Shown in pieces: positions 1-12,439 of a stretch of 64,000 nucleotides of DNA. The stretch spans positions 65,394 to 129,393 of the forward strand of contig JAENRP010000003.1 of the NCBI GenBank assembly GCA_024741835.1, in the 5' to 3' direction. The DNA comes from Diplocarpon mali. Taxonomy: Eukaryota; Ascomycota; Leotiomycetes; Helotiales; Drepanopezizaceae. The first letter of the stretch is position 1; each line of letters starts with the position of its first letter. The notes beneath the pieces are model-generated. The model was not told the DNA's origin, searched no databases, and saw only the letters and a program-made list of their open reading frames with translations. The position numbers and the translations under genes were made by a program.

Positions 1-2350
1 TCTTGACCGGCTCATCGGTGTTTACTACTCTATATCGTAGCCAACATACCAACTGTCTAAGGTACACTCGGATATACTCTCTGGTCTAATGTGTATATGA
101 GATCCTATGCACTGTGATATGCTCTCTGGTCACCCATGCTAATGAAAGAATATTACACTCTGATATCCTTTCGAGCCTATTGTATTGCCCAGATAGTATG
201 GACTCGAGCATATTTTATTATACCTGATCCGAAATCTGGTTTAAAGATGGCTAGGGGAAGGTATGTATACGAAGTAGAATTGGTATTATTAGCCAAGCCC
301 CCTTGAAGGCTTACACGTGGTCCAGTCCAGTCCCACTTCTTGCTCCATTCTTCGTAGCCTACGTTTCAACATCAGGTTAGAGGAGATCGTTTTACGGGGC
401 GTACGGCCTAAGTAGTAGTAGTAGTCTAAAGTAACTAGAAGCCAAGGCCATAATCTACCAGTCTACGAGTCAAAGCTAAGATAAAGACGCCCCCTTTCTT
501 TCAGATAGTTCGAGTACGGTAGATCTAGACAACCGCAAATCGTATTCCTTGATTATCCTTGTATATACTTCAAGATAGCAGTTTCAAGTCCAAATACTGA
601 TAGTCGAATCGCCATGTCCGAATCGCCATGTCCGATGCGTGATTGACCGTGCTCGAAATAAAATCCCAATAGAAATTGATCCACTATTCTTATTTCTCGA
701 GGTTCCAAGGCCTTCGGCCAATTCTCTGAAAAGCTCAAATCCTTACTTTGCAGTGGATTTCTGCCCCAGCTTCGATCCACCGTACTCGATTTTTGGATTT
801 TGTTTTTTTTACAAAAACAGCACTTGTTTATAGCATATTTGGCACCGAGCTAGGGCCTTGGTCGAAGCAAAACTTCTGGCAATAGCCATTGTACACACGA
901 GTAGCAGGACTACGCACAGTATACGGGTTCTCGTTCAGGCCCAGCTCCGCCCCATTCTCGTTCATTTGAATATTCCGTAAGGTACTGCTGTATACTGTCT
1001 ACTGTGGTGCCGGGGATGAGTACGGTAATGTCACCGGTTTTCTCTGTCCTACCCGTGTTACATGGGCAAGATTGAATCTAGGAGAAAGGTGGTGATACTC
1101 TACACTTCGTATAACTTCGCCCTGGCACCACACTAGAGGCTAAATTAAGAAATCATAGGACTAGCCCCCCCTTGCGCGGACGAGAGCCCGACCATGCTCA
1201 AACCCTCGACGGTATTAACACAAAAACATCCCATCAACTACCATACTGAACATCCTCCCTCGATTGACTGTGTAGAAAGAGGAAGAGGAAGAGGAGTGTG
1301 AGCCAGGCCCCCGTAATCCATTACAGCATCGCCTTGATCTGAACAACCAAGACCCTCACTCTACCTTACCACCGCCTGCCTCTCTCCTGACTGACTCCTT
1401 GTGTCTTTGGTCGCCTTGGTCAAGTGAAGTGCTCTCCTCTTCTCTACCTGCGACATCCACCTGCCTTATCTGCCCCGATAATCGAAGAAGAATGGTCCGC
1501 GCATCTCAGGGCATGAATCACAGTGGAATCGGAATTATTACCAGTGTGGTGTTCTGCGTTGTAGACTCTGGGGATCCTCACCGTCGGGACTCCCTTCGTT
1601 GGCTGGTCCGCGTGCGGCGGAACTGTCCAATCGAATCATTCTCCCCCCCCCATCCTCGTGCTCATCCTCATCCTCATCCTCCTCATCCCACCCCTTGTCA
1701 TCCCATCCCACTCCCCCTCCCATCCCATCCCATCCCATCTGCGTGCTCGTCCTCGTCACTGCTCGCGTCGACTCCGCCTCCGACTCCGACCCCGACTCTT
1801 TTCTTGCTTGCTCGACGCTTGACGCTCGTGCTTCTGTGTGTTTCGACCTTGTCCGCTTCCTGACTCCTTCGTGCCTCGCCGGCGTACGCCTCTCCGTCTT
1901 GCCGAATCGCTGGCTCGTTTCACAGTACAGTGTGCAGTAGTACAACCGGACAAACACCTCGTTCACGACTTCTCTTGTTTCACCCAACCCCTCTCACACT
2001 TTCGTGTCTCGAACCTCACCAAACACTCCGAACCGAGATCAACTGGCCTTGTACGTTCGCAGTCTTCGTTGCGAGCTCTCGAGAAGCAGCAACGGGCCAC
2101 TCACAGTGCGGTCTATTCTTCATCTTGGATCCGGATACTCCATTTGAGTTGGACACCCCTCGCTGACACCTGGATTCGACTGCTTGGAAACATACAATAA
2201 TCTTCACATCGTGAATATTCTTACCTTCATACTTCCTCGACGCCATGCCACGATAGTATCGGCTTGCCATAGAGATCAGTAGACGGCCTTGCGCCGGAAC
2301 CGAGATCGAATCAATCCCTCGAAATTTCCACGGTCTTCGCGCATTCTAAG
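1..2350. other. gene-poor region and long leader of the Kelch-TM gene
   Basis: I see no convincing coding exon here. Bases 1-200 hold three decayed direct repeats built around GATATNCTCTCTGGTC spaced by about 50 bp. A 14-bp unit is exactly duplicated at 605-632. From about 1270 to 2340 the plus strand becomes strongly pyrimidine-rich, with CATCCT and CATCC runs at 1650-1740, which is usual for fungal core promoters and 5' leaders; it probably belongs to the gene starting at 2351. Open frames here are low-complexity translations of the CT-rich strand and overlap each other in several frames. Confidence 0.5.
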
Positions 2351-4606
2351 ATGGCTCTTCCCATGCCCCAGTACTCCCTGGACGGGTCGTGTTCAGCGTT
2401 GTTCAACAATACACTCTTCACCTACTCTTCAGTGGCTTTCCAGTCGTTGAAGATGGCGAATGATGCATCTTGGGACACTCTGAAAATGGGCGTGCCTGTG
2501 TCGGGAGGAGTTTGCGTCAAATCCACGCCAGTCAACGACACGAGCGCTGCAGCGCTGTACATCGTCGGAGGAACGTCGACCGATACCAATTATCAAGGGC
2601 TACAGCGGTACACATTTTCCAATCAGAGTTGGGAAACCATAACTCCGACGGTCTCAGTCACTCAAAATCGACTCTACCACGCAGCTGTCTACTTGAACGC
2701 ATCAGATTCAATTCTTGTTTTCGCTGGGACCCAAGACGGAAGCATGCAGTTATCCTCGCAAACATTTACAATACAGGCTGAACCTCCTTTTACCGTCCTA
2801 GCATACGAAGCAATTGCACCGCCCGCGATATCGCCTATCTTGATGCAGTGGACCGAGAGCAAGGCAATGTACATGGGAGGGAGCGACACCAACCAAAAGG
2901 CCATGGTTTTTAGCCCTTCGAAATCATGGGTGGACTCGAACGCAACCTTTGCTCACCCAGTTTACAACACCTCCAACATCAAAGCTCTCGTCATCAACGG
3001 AGATGATGCTAGTAAAAACGTGTACACTCTGGACATGACAACCTCCCCGAACACAATCAACCGGACCGTCTTGATCGACGCTGACGGAAATCCCGTTCAG
3101 AACGCGGCGCCCGTCGAGGAGAGAACTTCGAAGGAACGTAAAGCAGAATTGACGGTAGCTGCCTGGCCACTTTACAACAGTACATTAGCCCCCATGAGTA
3201 CCAGGTCATCGTACTCTATTGCGAAGGATCAAAGCGGGATGGTTGTGATAAGTGGAGGAAATGAAAAGGACGTCCTGTGCATTTTCAAGGCTAGAGCTAA
3301 CACATGGGTGAATGCGACGGCCCAACTCGGATCAAAGGCAATAACCGAACACGGTCTTGGAACTGCCCCGTCATCGACCATCTCTTCATCAGCATCGTCA
3401 ACCGCATCGTCAACCGCATCGTCAACTGTATCGTCAACTGCATCAGCTCTATCGGATTCTTCAACGGCACCCGTGTACAACTCGAGCGACAATTCCATCA
3501 CAGCCAAGGTTGTCGGCGCTGTGGTAGGATCAACGGCCGGTCTCGCCCTCATCTTGATAGCCTTGCTGTTGCTCTTCAGATGGAGACGGAAGAAGAGGGA
3601 GCACTTCGAAGCTGGCCATCAAAGACGTGCTAGTGGGCTTCAGGAGAAGAACGGCATGGACTTTGTTGATAGAGGCTTACCGCAAATGACGTCGACAAGA
3701 GAGTTTCAACGCCATGAACCTTCGGAATCACAAAGTTCCTCTTCTTCAATGGCAATACTACTGGGGCGCGCAGGCCACAAGAAAAGCGATGAAAGGGGGA
3801 ATGGTAGCGAAGCGAGGAGTCCTTACAGCGACGACAACAACAATTCCTACAAGGAAGCCATCAGCACGCCTATACCTCTAGAATACCCATACCCGTACCC
3901 GAGCGCTCCGCGAGACGAAAAGACAGTCTCTTTCGCGGACCCGGGTCCATCCCAGATGGGAGGGACAGTACCTCGGGGGAGCACGAGAGGTGGTAGGCGT
4001 GGAAGCACGAGAAGAAGCTCGGGGTGGAATCGGTACTGGTCCGGAGGAAGTTCGCTGAACATTCTGGGATTTGGCTCAAAACGGACGACTTACGAGGGGT
4101 CGGACCGAAGCTCCGGATACTCTGAGCACCAAATGCCCTCACGGAACTCGGCAATTGTGCCACCTCTGAACCTCGATGAAAGGCCGGGGATGAATAGGGT
4201 AATGTCTGGCAGTGTGATTTCTGGCAGTCCTACCGTGCAGTCACACCCGGCAAAGGTCCCCCTTTCGAGCGGGATGTCAGGCCAGATTGAAAGGCCCGCG
4301 TCGATGCGAAGCTCATTTTCTTACGATGATCGATATGATGCCTTCTCCAGCGGCATACCAGCGAGTGTCGTTGAGCAGGACAGCGCTTGGACGCCAGTTG
4401 AGAGGCGAGGTGACTGGGAAGATCGGGCTAGCAGTTACTCGGAAAGCATATACACTACAACTCTTGGTCGGAATACAGCCAACTTCGACGACAACAACAG
4501 GAGCACGCGTTTCCCTGGCGCAGAGCAACCGGCAGTCCCTCAGATCCCAAATCAGCCCGCAGCTGATATGAGCTGGCTGAACCTTGGTGGCAATTCTAGG
4601 ATATAA
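2351..4606 (+). CDS. Kelch-like beta-propeller membrane protein (751 aa)
   Basis: Single-exon gene. Residues about 1-345 look like an extracellular beta-propeller of the Kelch/galactose-oxidase type: repeated GG-containing blades (YIVGG, MGGSD, ISGGN) and many N-x-S/T sites. A Ser/Thr/Ala-rich linker (about 347-383) is built from a 12-bp coding repeat (SSTA units). One transmembrane segment follows at about 387-409 (GSTAGLALILIALLLLF), then a basic RWRRKKRE stop-transfer and a 340-residue Ser-rich, probably disordered, cytoplasmic tail. The order suggests a surface sensor or adhesion-type protein with the propeller outside. No classical signal peptide is seen at this start, and the upstream frame is closed by a stop without another ATG, so topology may rely on the TM segment or on an unseen 5' exon. 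Relatives in databases are often labelled 'pre-mRNA splicing factor CLF1', which this architecture contradicts. Ligand and role unknown. Confidence 0.85.
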   Translation: MALPMPQYSLDGSCSALFNNTLFTYSSVAFQSLKMANDASWDTLKMGVPVSGGVCVKSTPVNDTSAAALYIVGGTSTDTNYQGLQRYTFSNQSWETITPTVSVTQNRLYHAAVYLNASDSILVFAGTQDGSMQLSSQTFTIQAEPPFTVLAYEAIAPPAISPILMQWTESKAMYMGGSDTNQKAMVFSPSKSWVDSNATFAHPVYNTSNIKALVINGDDASKNVYTLDMTTSPNTINRTVLIDADGNPVQNAAPVEERTSKERKAELTVAAWPLYNSTLAPMSTRSSYSIAKDQSGMVVISGGNEKDVLCIFKARANTWVNATAQLGSKAITEHGLGTAPSSTISSSASSTASSTASSTVSSTASALSDSSTAPVYNSSDNSITAKVVGAVVGSTAGLALILIALLLLFRWRRKKREHFEAGHQRRASGLQEKNGMDFVDRGLPQMTSTREFQRHEPSESQSSSSSMAILLGRAGHKKSDERGNGSEARSPYSDDNNNSYKEAISTPIPLEYPYPYPSAPRDEKTVSFADPGPSQMGGTVPRGSTRGGRRGSTRRSSGWNRYWSGGSSLNILGFGSKRTTYEGSDRSSGYSEHQMPSRNSAIVPPLNLDERPGMNRVMSGSVISGSPTVQSHPAKVPLSSGMSGQIERPASMRSSFSYDDRYDAFSSGIPASVVEQDSAWTPVERRGDWEDRASSYSESIYTTTLGRNTANFDDNNRSTRFPGAEQPAVPQIPNQPAADMSWLNLGGNSRI

Positions 4607-7600
4607 AGTCCGCTCCTTAACAACGTTCTGGACTGTGCCCAGATATCCCCTCTATCTTGCCTGTACCCTTAGTTTTTTCTTCTTGTTGATTAGCGTGTTC
4701 TGCATCCGGGAGTTTCTATTCCTTCGCTGCATAGCCCGGTGTTTTTAGGCATATTGGTGTTGCTCTTCTGTCATACTTCCGCATCAGCGGAGCTGGTTGC
4801 TAACCGAACCAAAATTCATGAGGGGTGATGGTCTCTGGCGTTCAGATACCTTTCCTTCGTTTTGTTTCTCTTTCACAAGACTCCGAATTCTCTGGCCCTC
4901 ACATTCTTCGATTGCGAAGCTTGCATTTAAAGGAGCTAGACTATGCTATTTGATGATAGAAGTGGGTGGTGTTTGATAGCGACGATTTCCGTTTCCAAGG
5001 TTTCAGTTGTCTATTAGCTTGATGTATGTATTTGTGATACCATGGCGAGCTCTCATGACATGGGCTGGGTTGGAGTGTGGTCGGGATCGGGACACGAATC
5101 GAGTAGAACGCTGGTTATTTAATGCTTAAATGGTGCGAGTTGACTGGGCAAGGGACGGATGAGGAGCAGGATGCCGCATGTATGAATGAGAAATGGATGG
5201 CACAATATCAAAATCAAAATAAATTCACAATCACATACACGCAGTCCTATCTCCAACCTCTCGAATGCATTCCCCTTCTAACCTAAACCTCATGAATTGT
5301 GATCTCCAACTACATCTTGTCCACACTTTCAACGCCTCAACTCCACCCAAACGACACAGAAGCAGCCTTCCCCTCCGACCTTCTGACCGGAAACCCAAGA
5401 CCCGAAATCCTGACGCAGAGTGCTTCTCGAAATTTCCTGCAGAAGTCTACTTGGAAGCGGGTGCAAGGGGGTCCCCGTCGGTGGTGTGACGTGGGCGCCG
5501 ATCTGCCGGTAATTTCTGACAGCATCGATAGCATGTCGGAGGATTTTCAAGGATAGGACGGCTCCAGGGCAGATCCAGGACAGTTCAACGAGAGACAACA
5601 AAGGGGCGGTATTGCCTTTCGGGTAGAAGGGAGGGGGTACATAGTCTTGCCTCTCGCTTAGGGAGAGGGGATAAGCTAGCAGCCAAACAGGCGCGGGGGG
5701 GACGAAGATGAATGTGGCTTTGGGTGGAGATCTGGGCGTGATGTTTCTTGAGGAGTAAAAGAGGGGGGGGGGGGCGGAAGGGACCAAAGATTCCTAATAT
5801 TGGAGTGCGCACGATGCGATTGAGTAGCAGGAGAGTGGGAAGTAGGTGTGTGCTGAGTGTCTTTGCACGACTCCACTGTGTTTACGTTCGATCAGAAGAA
5901 AAACATCGTGGATGTGGGGTTGGTAGATGCCGGCTCGCTTAAAATTATCACGTGACAAAAACACTTGACTCCCAAACCCTGATGATACGTCGAGAAGATG
6001 TGAGCCTATCTGCTATGAGATCCCAGATATCTGGATGTATAATGACAATTACGATAGGTGTATTAGATTACTATTCTGTGATGCACAATTTGTGGAATGA
6101 TATTACCTATCCACGCGGCTCGTATATTTCCCGTCCCTAATGAAGCATACCATGGTCAGTTAGCTGGCTATCAAGTAAATACCTCGCCGAATATTAAATT
6201 TCGAGCCAGGATAGTCTCTTGCCGCGAGAAAAGAAGCACATATTCTCCACGACTGGATGAGGCATTGGCTCCGACATCCTGGCACCGACCTCAGGATAAA
6301 TAGAGAGATAACAAGACCGACTGTGACTCAGTGAAGTATCGAAGGCTCTTTTACTAGATAGAATTAAGTGGTTCAAAAGATTGATGAGCGTCAACGACCG
6401 TGGTTTCTGCAATTAGGAGAAGCCGGTAAGTTACCTGCGTTTTTCTCAACCTCGCCTGCGAGAATCTGAGGACCCACCGACAAGAAGCCCTTATCGGCGA
6501 TAGATTCATGCGTAGCGTGGGAGATGAAGAAAGCTAAAAGTTGCATGTAAGGTATCCAGGGCTCATGTAGAAGCCAATAACAGCTCATATCGTATTACTC
6601 TTACTACCGTAAAATATTCAGCGTCTGCCACCACCTGATCAAGAGTTCGAGTATTAGAATACCACCTACGCGCGCCGGCGATATCATGTGCTTTTGGAAC
6701 ACGACGAGGTTCCAAAGAGCGAGATCAAGAAGATATCTGTGCAGATAATTTCTAGTCCTCGACCCAGAAGTCGGCTTATCAGGGTTTCCAGCCGACCTGG
6801 TATCAAGGAGCGTGTGGTTTTCTCCAGTATCGCCGGCCCGAGTAGATTATCGTTCTCTGCAAATCATCGAGGTGATAGACATCAGGCGATATGCACGCAG
6901 TGGAAGGGCTGTTTTAGTTCGTTTAGCGCGTAGCCTAGGAATCCATGGTCCGTAAGAGGAAGATACAGGAGTAGGTCTGGAATATGGACAAGCTGACCAG
7001 GGAAACCTCCATGATTGCTTACAACCAGAGACGCTTCGAGAAGGGGAAAATGATTAAGCTTCAACAGATCAGGATTCCAAGAGTGGAACTCGGGCCTACG
7101 GAAAGAAAGGTCGATTGATTCGCCACGTGCCGGTCGGTTGCTAGTAGAATGCGCACTATGTGTCATCGCCTTGAAATCTACGCAACGAGCTACTCGAATC
7201 CCCTCAACTGTTATATAATAGCAACATAGGTTCGTCTTCCCCATCGGCTCTTGAATCATGTGAGCCTGGAAGGTCAATGTTCTCTGGACTCTTTGGTTGG
7301 TCGTCAGCGAGATGCTGGGTTCACTTCCCCGACTCTTTGGGCAAAGAAAGTCCCGATATCCCGGATTCTGCTGCAGTAAGCCACTAATGCTTGAGCGAGT
7401 CGTGACGAGGTACATGGACTTGTGAGTGAACGATCTAGGTTCGGAGATGCTGTTTCCTGCAGTCATTGACTACAGTTGTGCCAGGTTACTTCCAGACACC
7501 TGCGTGTATATGAGGAGTGAGCATCGGGTCGTGTTAATATTAGAAACTTTGTTCTGATCCGGAATTCTTGCTTATTTTCAGCTCTTGACTTACCATAATT

Positions 7601-7642
7601 CTCTTTCTTGTTCCACGGCAATACATTCTAACAGTTTCACGT
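4607..7642. other. 3 kb without a supported gene
   Basis: Nothing here gives a convincing protein. There is a poly-G run near 5763-5774 and AT-richer DNA from about 5940 to 7600. The longest frame, minus strand 6882-7466 (194 codons from an ATG), has no motif I recognise and no spliced partner, so I did not call it. The last 100 bp before 7643 are pyrimidine-rich and are probably the promoter of the HPP gene. Confidence 0.5.
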
Positions 7643-8580
7643 ATGTTTGCTTTCAACTTCGATATAGACCGCTACATCAACCCATTCGTTCCCCGTTCGC
7701 GACTCTACCTTCTTCCCAAACCCATATCATGGTTTCTAGGTCACAGAGGAAAAGCGCCAGCGCCTCTTTGTGACGTTACTGCTTGGTTCTGGGCTTTCGT
7801 TGGTGCATTTGCCGGTATCCTTGCCATTGAAGCAGTTTTCAGAACCGAAAGGTTGAGGTCTGATGGAGCTCCTATCGTCGTTGCAAGTTTGGTTTGTTCG
7901 ATTGCCCAAGTCCTAGAAATTCTTGGCTGATAATTTTCTAGGGAGCTGCCGCGATTCTTGAATACAACACGATCGAATCACCTCTCGCCCAACCACGCAA
8001 TGCACTCCTAGGCCAGGTCTTCTCCTCGATTATTGGAGTTGGCATCACCAAGCTCTTCAAAATGAGTTCTGACTTCGATGATTTGCGTTGGATTGCAGGC
8101 GCTTTGTCCGTAGGACTTGCATCTGCATTCATGAGTCTCACAAAAACAATCCATCCCCCAGCCGGTGCCACCGCATTACTGGCTTCCACATCGCCTGAGA
8201 TCGAGAAGATCGGGTGGTTCTTGGTACCGCTGATTATATTGGGAAGCACCCTGATGCTGGCAGTCGCGTGCGCCGTCAACAATGTACAGAGACAGTTCCC
8301 TATGTATTGGTGGACCCCTGTGGACCTAGACACGTTGAACAAAAGGGTTGTGGACTCGGGCGTGAGGGATGAAGAATCACGTTTTGATGACTATGCGGAG
8401 AGGAGCGAGGGCCGGATTGTGATTGACGGCGAGCGAATCTTTGTGCCCAGGTATATAGTATTGGATTCCGAGGAGAAAACGGTATTGGAGATCTTGCGAG
8501 AAAGGTTACATGAAGAAATGGCACTGGCAGGTTCAGCGACGAGAGATACTGATGGGACGCACGTTGACGACTCTTCGTAA
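7643..8580 (+). CDS. HPP-family integral membrane protein (295 aa)
   Basis: Two exons: 7643-7891 and 7942-8580, joined across a 50-nt intron that starts GTTTGT and ends TTCTAG; the join is in frame and creates ASL-GAAAILEYN, typical of the family. The HPP signature is present as TIHPPAGATALLA in the middle of the protein. Hydrophobic segments lie at about 47-65, 73-95, 128-150 and 171-195, matching the four-helix HPP membrane domain. A hydrophilic C-terminal tail of about 90 residues follows. Bacterial and plant HPP proteins have been linked to nitrite transport in plastids; a fungal role is not established, so the substrate here is unknown. It is followed in the same orientation by the aminotransferase gene, 790 bp downstream. 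The GTTTGT donor is unusual but the reading frame leaves little alternative. Confidence 0.88.
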
Positions 8581-9368
8581 TCTGATGCCGTAGCATTCGA
8601 GCACCATGGAGCATGTGTTATTGTTGGCTGATAAGAGTGCGATTCGAAACGTGGTAGAGGCAAAGTCTTAACGATGAGCTCGGGGAGGATAAATACGAGA
8701 CTGACAACCGAGTCACCCGAGAACAGCAATTAGTGAGATATATAGAACCCAGAACGACATACCTGGCGAGATTGACGAGGAGTCTGTTCTATTTGTCACA
8801 CCCTGTGTTCCGGGCTCTATACTGTCGACGCCTTTGACTCTAAGGAGCCCACACGCGACGAAGTTCTCGAAATACCCAGACACCAGGAAAGACATTGCAC
8901 ATAGATTGACGCCGGGAAGAAGAGCGAGGCGACTGATTCCCCCTCTCCCAGCACTTCCTCACTTTCTTGAACACCTGCAGTCATGAGAATCAACATACGA
9001 TCGGGACATTCGCATTAAACACGTGATGCACAATGTACGCACCACAGTAGCATCGCTTGTTCTAGACGATGTCTCGTGTCGAATCACGCCAGCGGGCCTT
9101 TGTATGCTCGTACAAACCGCCAACGAAACCAATTGCCCCGCGAATTTTTCGAGTGTCTTCGCCCTGTCTGATTCGGGTGAATATGAATACTTGAAATCGG
9201 GATTTTCATCCTTTTCGCTCTGTCCCCAATCTCAGCGACTTCAGCCGAGTCACGTATGACTCTGTAACTTGCTCCACCGTCTCTGCACCAGACACCAAAT
9301 CAGACACCTGTTGTTGTTCCTTGGACTTCGCGCAAGACTTCTGAAAGGGAAAAATATAACGACTAATC
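8581..9368. other. intergenic region upstream of the aminotransferase gene
   Basis: No coding exon seen. This 788-bp stretch probably holds the HPP gene's 3' end and the promoter of the branched-chain aminotransferase. A TATA-like AAAATATAA lies at 9350-9358, so close to the ATG at 9369 that it is more likely leader than core promoter. Confidence 0.4.
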
Positions 9369-11066
9369 ATGAGTGGGCACACTGTCGAGAGCTTGAGTCA
9401 CCTCACCGACTCGGGTGTCGACGCGGCGAAACTCGCAGCGGAGGTCGAGCCGGCATGGAAAGAGCTCGACGCTTCGAAGTTGACTATCACAAAAACTTCC
9501 TCCCCGAAAGATATACCCGAGGTCAATTCACAAGAGGTGTGGGATATGAAGACGTGTACGGATCATAGTGAGTGATCTCAGAGGTAGCAGATATTTAGAC
9601 ATCCTAAGTTACTATATACCAACGGTTTTATCAGCTGCTTCTGGGCCACAGCAGGAGTAATACTAACTTCAGGAGCTTGTACTAACGAAGATCAGTGCTC
9701 ACGGTAACGTGGACATCCGACGGTGGCTGGCATGCTCCCAAGATCAGGCCCTATGGCCCTCTGACGATGTCGCCCATAGCTTCATGTCTCCATTATGCTA
9801 CTCAATGCTTTGAAGGAATGAAGGTCTATCGCGGATATGATGGCAAACTTCGTCTGTTCCGACCCGACAAGAACTGTGCCCGACTTGTCATGAGCAGTGG
9901 CAGAGTTGCACTGCCTCCGTTCGATCCTCTTCAACTGGAATACTTATTGAAGGCTTTCATGAGGGTCGACGGTCCCAGTAAGTTTTTCGAGTCTTGGCAG
10001 CCCTGATATTTATTAATCAGTAATCATCGTAGAATGGCTGCCAAAGAGCCGGCCAGGAAGCTTTCTTTACATCCGACCCGCTTTGATTGGGAATGGGCCA
10101 GAAATCGGCGTTACTGCTTCAGCAGAAGCTCTTCTATTCGTTGTCGCTGTCGCCTGGCCAGATCTATCAAGTGGGACTCGTCCAGGGACTGCAGAAAGGG
10201 CATCAGGATTGAAACTCCTTGCTTCAAAGAGCGATGTAAGAGCTTGGCCTGGCGGGTTTGGATATGCCAAAGTTGGTGCAAATTATGGCCCATCTTTTGT
10301 TAGCCACATGGAAGGCAGAAAGATGGGCTATGATCAAATCTTGTGGCTTCTAGGATCTGATTTCCAGGTAAGCTGGCCATTCTGTACCCGGGCGAGCTGT
10401 AGCAGAAATAAGCACAAAATCGACTATTTTGAAAACTAACATTTTGGCTTTAGGTCACTGAAGCTGGAGCAAGCAATTTCTTCGTCGTTTGGAAGACAAG
10501 GGAAGGGAAAATGCAACTGGTGACAGCGCCATTGGAAGGGAGGATCATACTCGACGGCGTGACAAGACGAAGTGTCCTCGAACTTGCGCGAGAAAGACTT
10601 ACAGAAGGATCTAAACACCTGACCTTAAATCTTGAAGGAATAGAAGTCGTCGAAAGGACATACACAATGATCGACCTAGAAGAGGCTTGGAAAGAGAGGC
10701 GACTGGTTGAGGCTTTCGTCTCTGGCACCGCTGTAAGTACCCAATGGCACCCTTGGAACATGCATGGCGATCGCCGATTGCTAACATGGGCTGCAGTACT
10801 TTATTACACCCATCTCTGCTATTAATTTCCGAGACAAGGAGCTTGATATCAAGATGGGAGATGGACATATTGGGTACTATGCTGCTCTGCTCAAAAAGGT
10901 AGGAGATTTAGGACACAACTGGTCATGATCTGCTAATAAGCTGATGTAGTGGCTCAACGACATTAAATATGGAAATGAAGATCACGAATGGGGCGTTGTT
11001 ATTGACGAGGAGTCAGAGGTGGAAGAGCAATCTCCGTCATCGGATAATATGACTGTGCATGATTAG
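9369..11066 (+). CDS. branched-chain amino acid aminotransferase (437 aa)
   Basis: Six exons: 9369-9567, 9696-9977, 10033-10367, 10454-10732, 10797-10898, 10950-11066; all five introns are GT-AG with branch-point-like CTAAC/CTAAT. Class IV PLP-dependent aminotransferase of the BCAT1/2 type: it moves the amino group between Leu, Ile or Val and 2-oxoglutarate. Family marks are [25 protein letters not shown], the PLP lysine in [12 protein letters not shown] (about residue 240), [10 protein letters not shown] and [14 protein letters not shown]. No clear mitochondrial presequence at the N-terminus, so a cytosolic form is likely. The C-terminus (after YGNEDHEW) carries an extra acidic tail of about 25 residues. 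Such enzymes can also aminate 4-methylthio-2-oxobutyrate, the last step of methionine salvage, of interest because MRI1 and MDE1 lie downstream in this window. Paralogues next to toxin clusters exist in fungi, but no such cluster is seen here. Confidence 0.94.
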
Positions 11067-11486
11067 AATGAAGTAGACGACAACAAGAAAATATCGGGAA
11101 AATCGAAGCCATGTAGAGTAATAGGTAGATATATTGCGGGTTCCACTGTCAGCCAGGGCATATTCATTTCTGAACGGTAGAAGCAATAATACCCAAATCT
11201 GAGGTTCATTATCAGGATCAGGTTCAGGTTCAGGGAAGAAACTGAAGCGAATCGTCGGGAGGACAAAAGGGTGCTCGGGAACGGTGGAGTCAAGTAAAGT
11301 TTCGCAGGTAAGCAGCATACCTTAATACTTCGTCAGTAATTTATTCCGGTAAATCTCCGTCAGAGTAGCGCGAGAGGTCACCCCACCACATTTGTTGCCC
11401 AGACCGCTTTTGATGCTATCACTCTGAACAGAACTTCTTGTCTTCCTTTGGACAACCTTCCTCTATTTCACAGGGGAATTCTCACA
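11067..11486. other. intergenic region between aminotransferase and phosphomannomutase
   Basis: 420 bp between genes in the same orientation. It must hold the upstream 3' end and the phosphomannomutase promoter. Short direct repeats of CAGGTT/CAGGAT occur at about 11214-11232. No coding exon seen. Confidence 0.4.
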
Positions 11487-12439
11487 ATGGCAGCGACTTA
11501 CCCACCGCTCGACAAGCGGCCTATTGCTAACACAATCGTACTCTTCGACGTCGATGGGACACTCACCTACCCGCGTGGGGTAAGTCTTTATAATTTCCAC
11601 TTCCCCCTCAAGCCTCCCCTCCGCCCACCACACATTCTAACAACACAACCCGCACAGGATGCGACTCCCGAGATGCTCCAGCTCCTCAGCGAGCTCCGCC
11701 AGAAAGTAGCCATCGGCTTCGTCGGCGGCTCCGACCTGAAGAAACAGCAGGAGCAGATCGGCGTCCCGGCCGGCGCGAACGTCATCTCCCTCTTCGACTT
11801 CTGCTTCTCCGAGAATGGGCTCACGGCCTTCAAGTCCGGCGTGCCGCTGTCCTCGAACTCCTTCATCAAGACGCTGGGTGAGGACCGCTACAAGCAGCTC
11901 GTCAAGTTCATCCTGCACTACGTCGCCGACCTGGACATCCCGATCAAGAGGGGCACCTTCATCGAGTTCCGCAACGGCATGATCAACGTCTCCCCCATTG
12001 GCAGGAACGCGAGTGCACTGGAGCGAGACGAGTACCAGAAGTATGACCTGCAACATAAGATTCGCGAGAAATTTGTGGCCGCCCTGAGGGAGAAGTTTGC
12101 GGATTTCGGGTTGACGTGAGTAATCCCTTCTACGTGCAGGGCCAAGCCATGGGGCACCGGGAGGGAGGGCTGATGGATGGGCGCAGGTACTCAATCGGTG
12201 GTCAAATCTCGTTCGATGTGTTCCCAACTGGTTGGGATAAGAGATACTGTCTGCAACATCTCGAGAACGAGGCCAAGCAGCCCGGAGGCGTCGAATACAC
12301 AACTATCCATTTCTTTGGTGACCAGACACAGGTGGGTGGAAACGACCATGAGATATTCTCCGACCCAAGAACGATCGGCCACACAGTGAAGGATATTGCG
12401 GATACTACAGCACAAATTAAGAAACTGTTTGGCTTGTAA
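11487..12439 (+). CDS. SEC53: phosphomannomutase (267 aa)
   Basis: Three exons: 11487-11579, 11658-12115, 12187-12439, with introns starting GTAAGT and GTGAGT. Eukaryotic PMM of the HAD superfamily, converting mannose-6-phosphate to mannose-1-phosphate for GDP-mannose, hence for N-glycans, O-mannose, GPI anchors and cell-wall mannan. The catalytic DVDGTLT motif is at residues 21-27 (Asp21 nucleophile, Asp23 acid/base). The family's [43 protein letters not shown] and [17 protein letters not shown] follow in the right order. The length fits the family (about 250-270). The first intron falls directly after the catalytic exon. The protein should be cytosolic. It ends 260 bp from the convergent WW-phosphatase gene. 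Confidence 0.97.

Noticed and set aside
1399..1863. 154-codon plus-strand frame
   Set aside because: Translation of the CATCCT-type pyrimidine tract (HPHPHPPHP); several overlapping frames on both strands fit equally badly.
6882..7466. 194-codon minus-strand frame starting with ATG
   Set aside because: No recognisable domain, no splice partner, weak protein-like composition; could be chance in this AT-mixed region.
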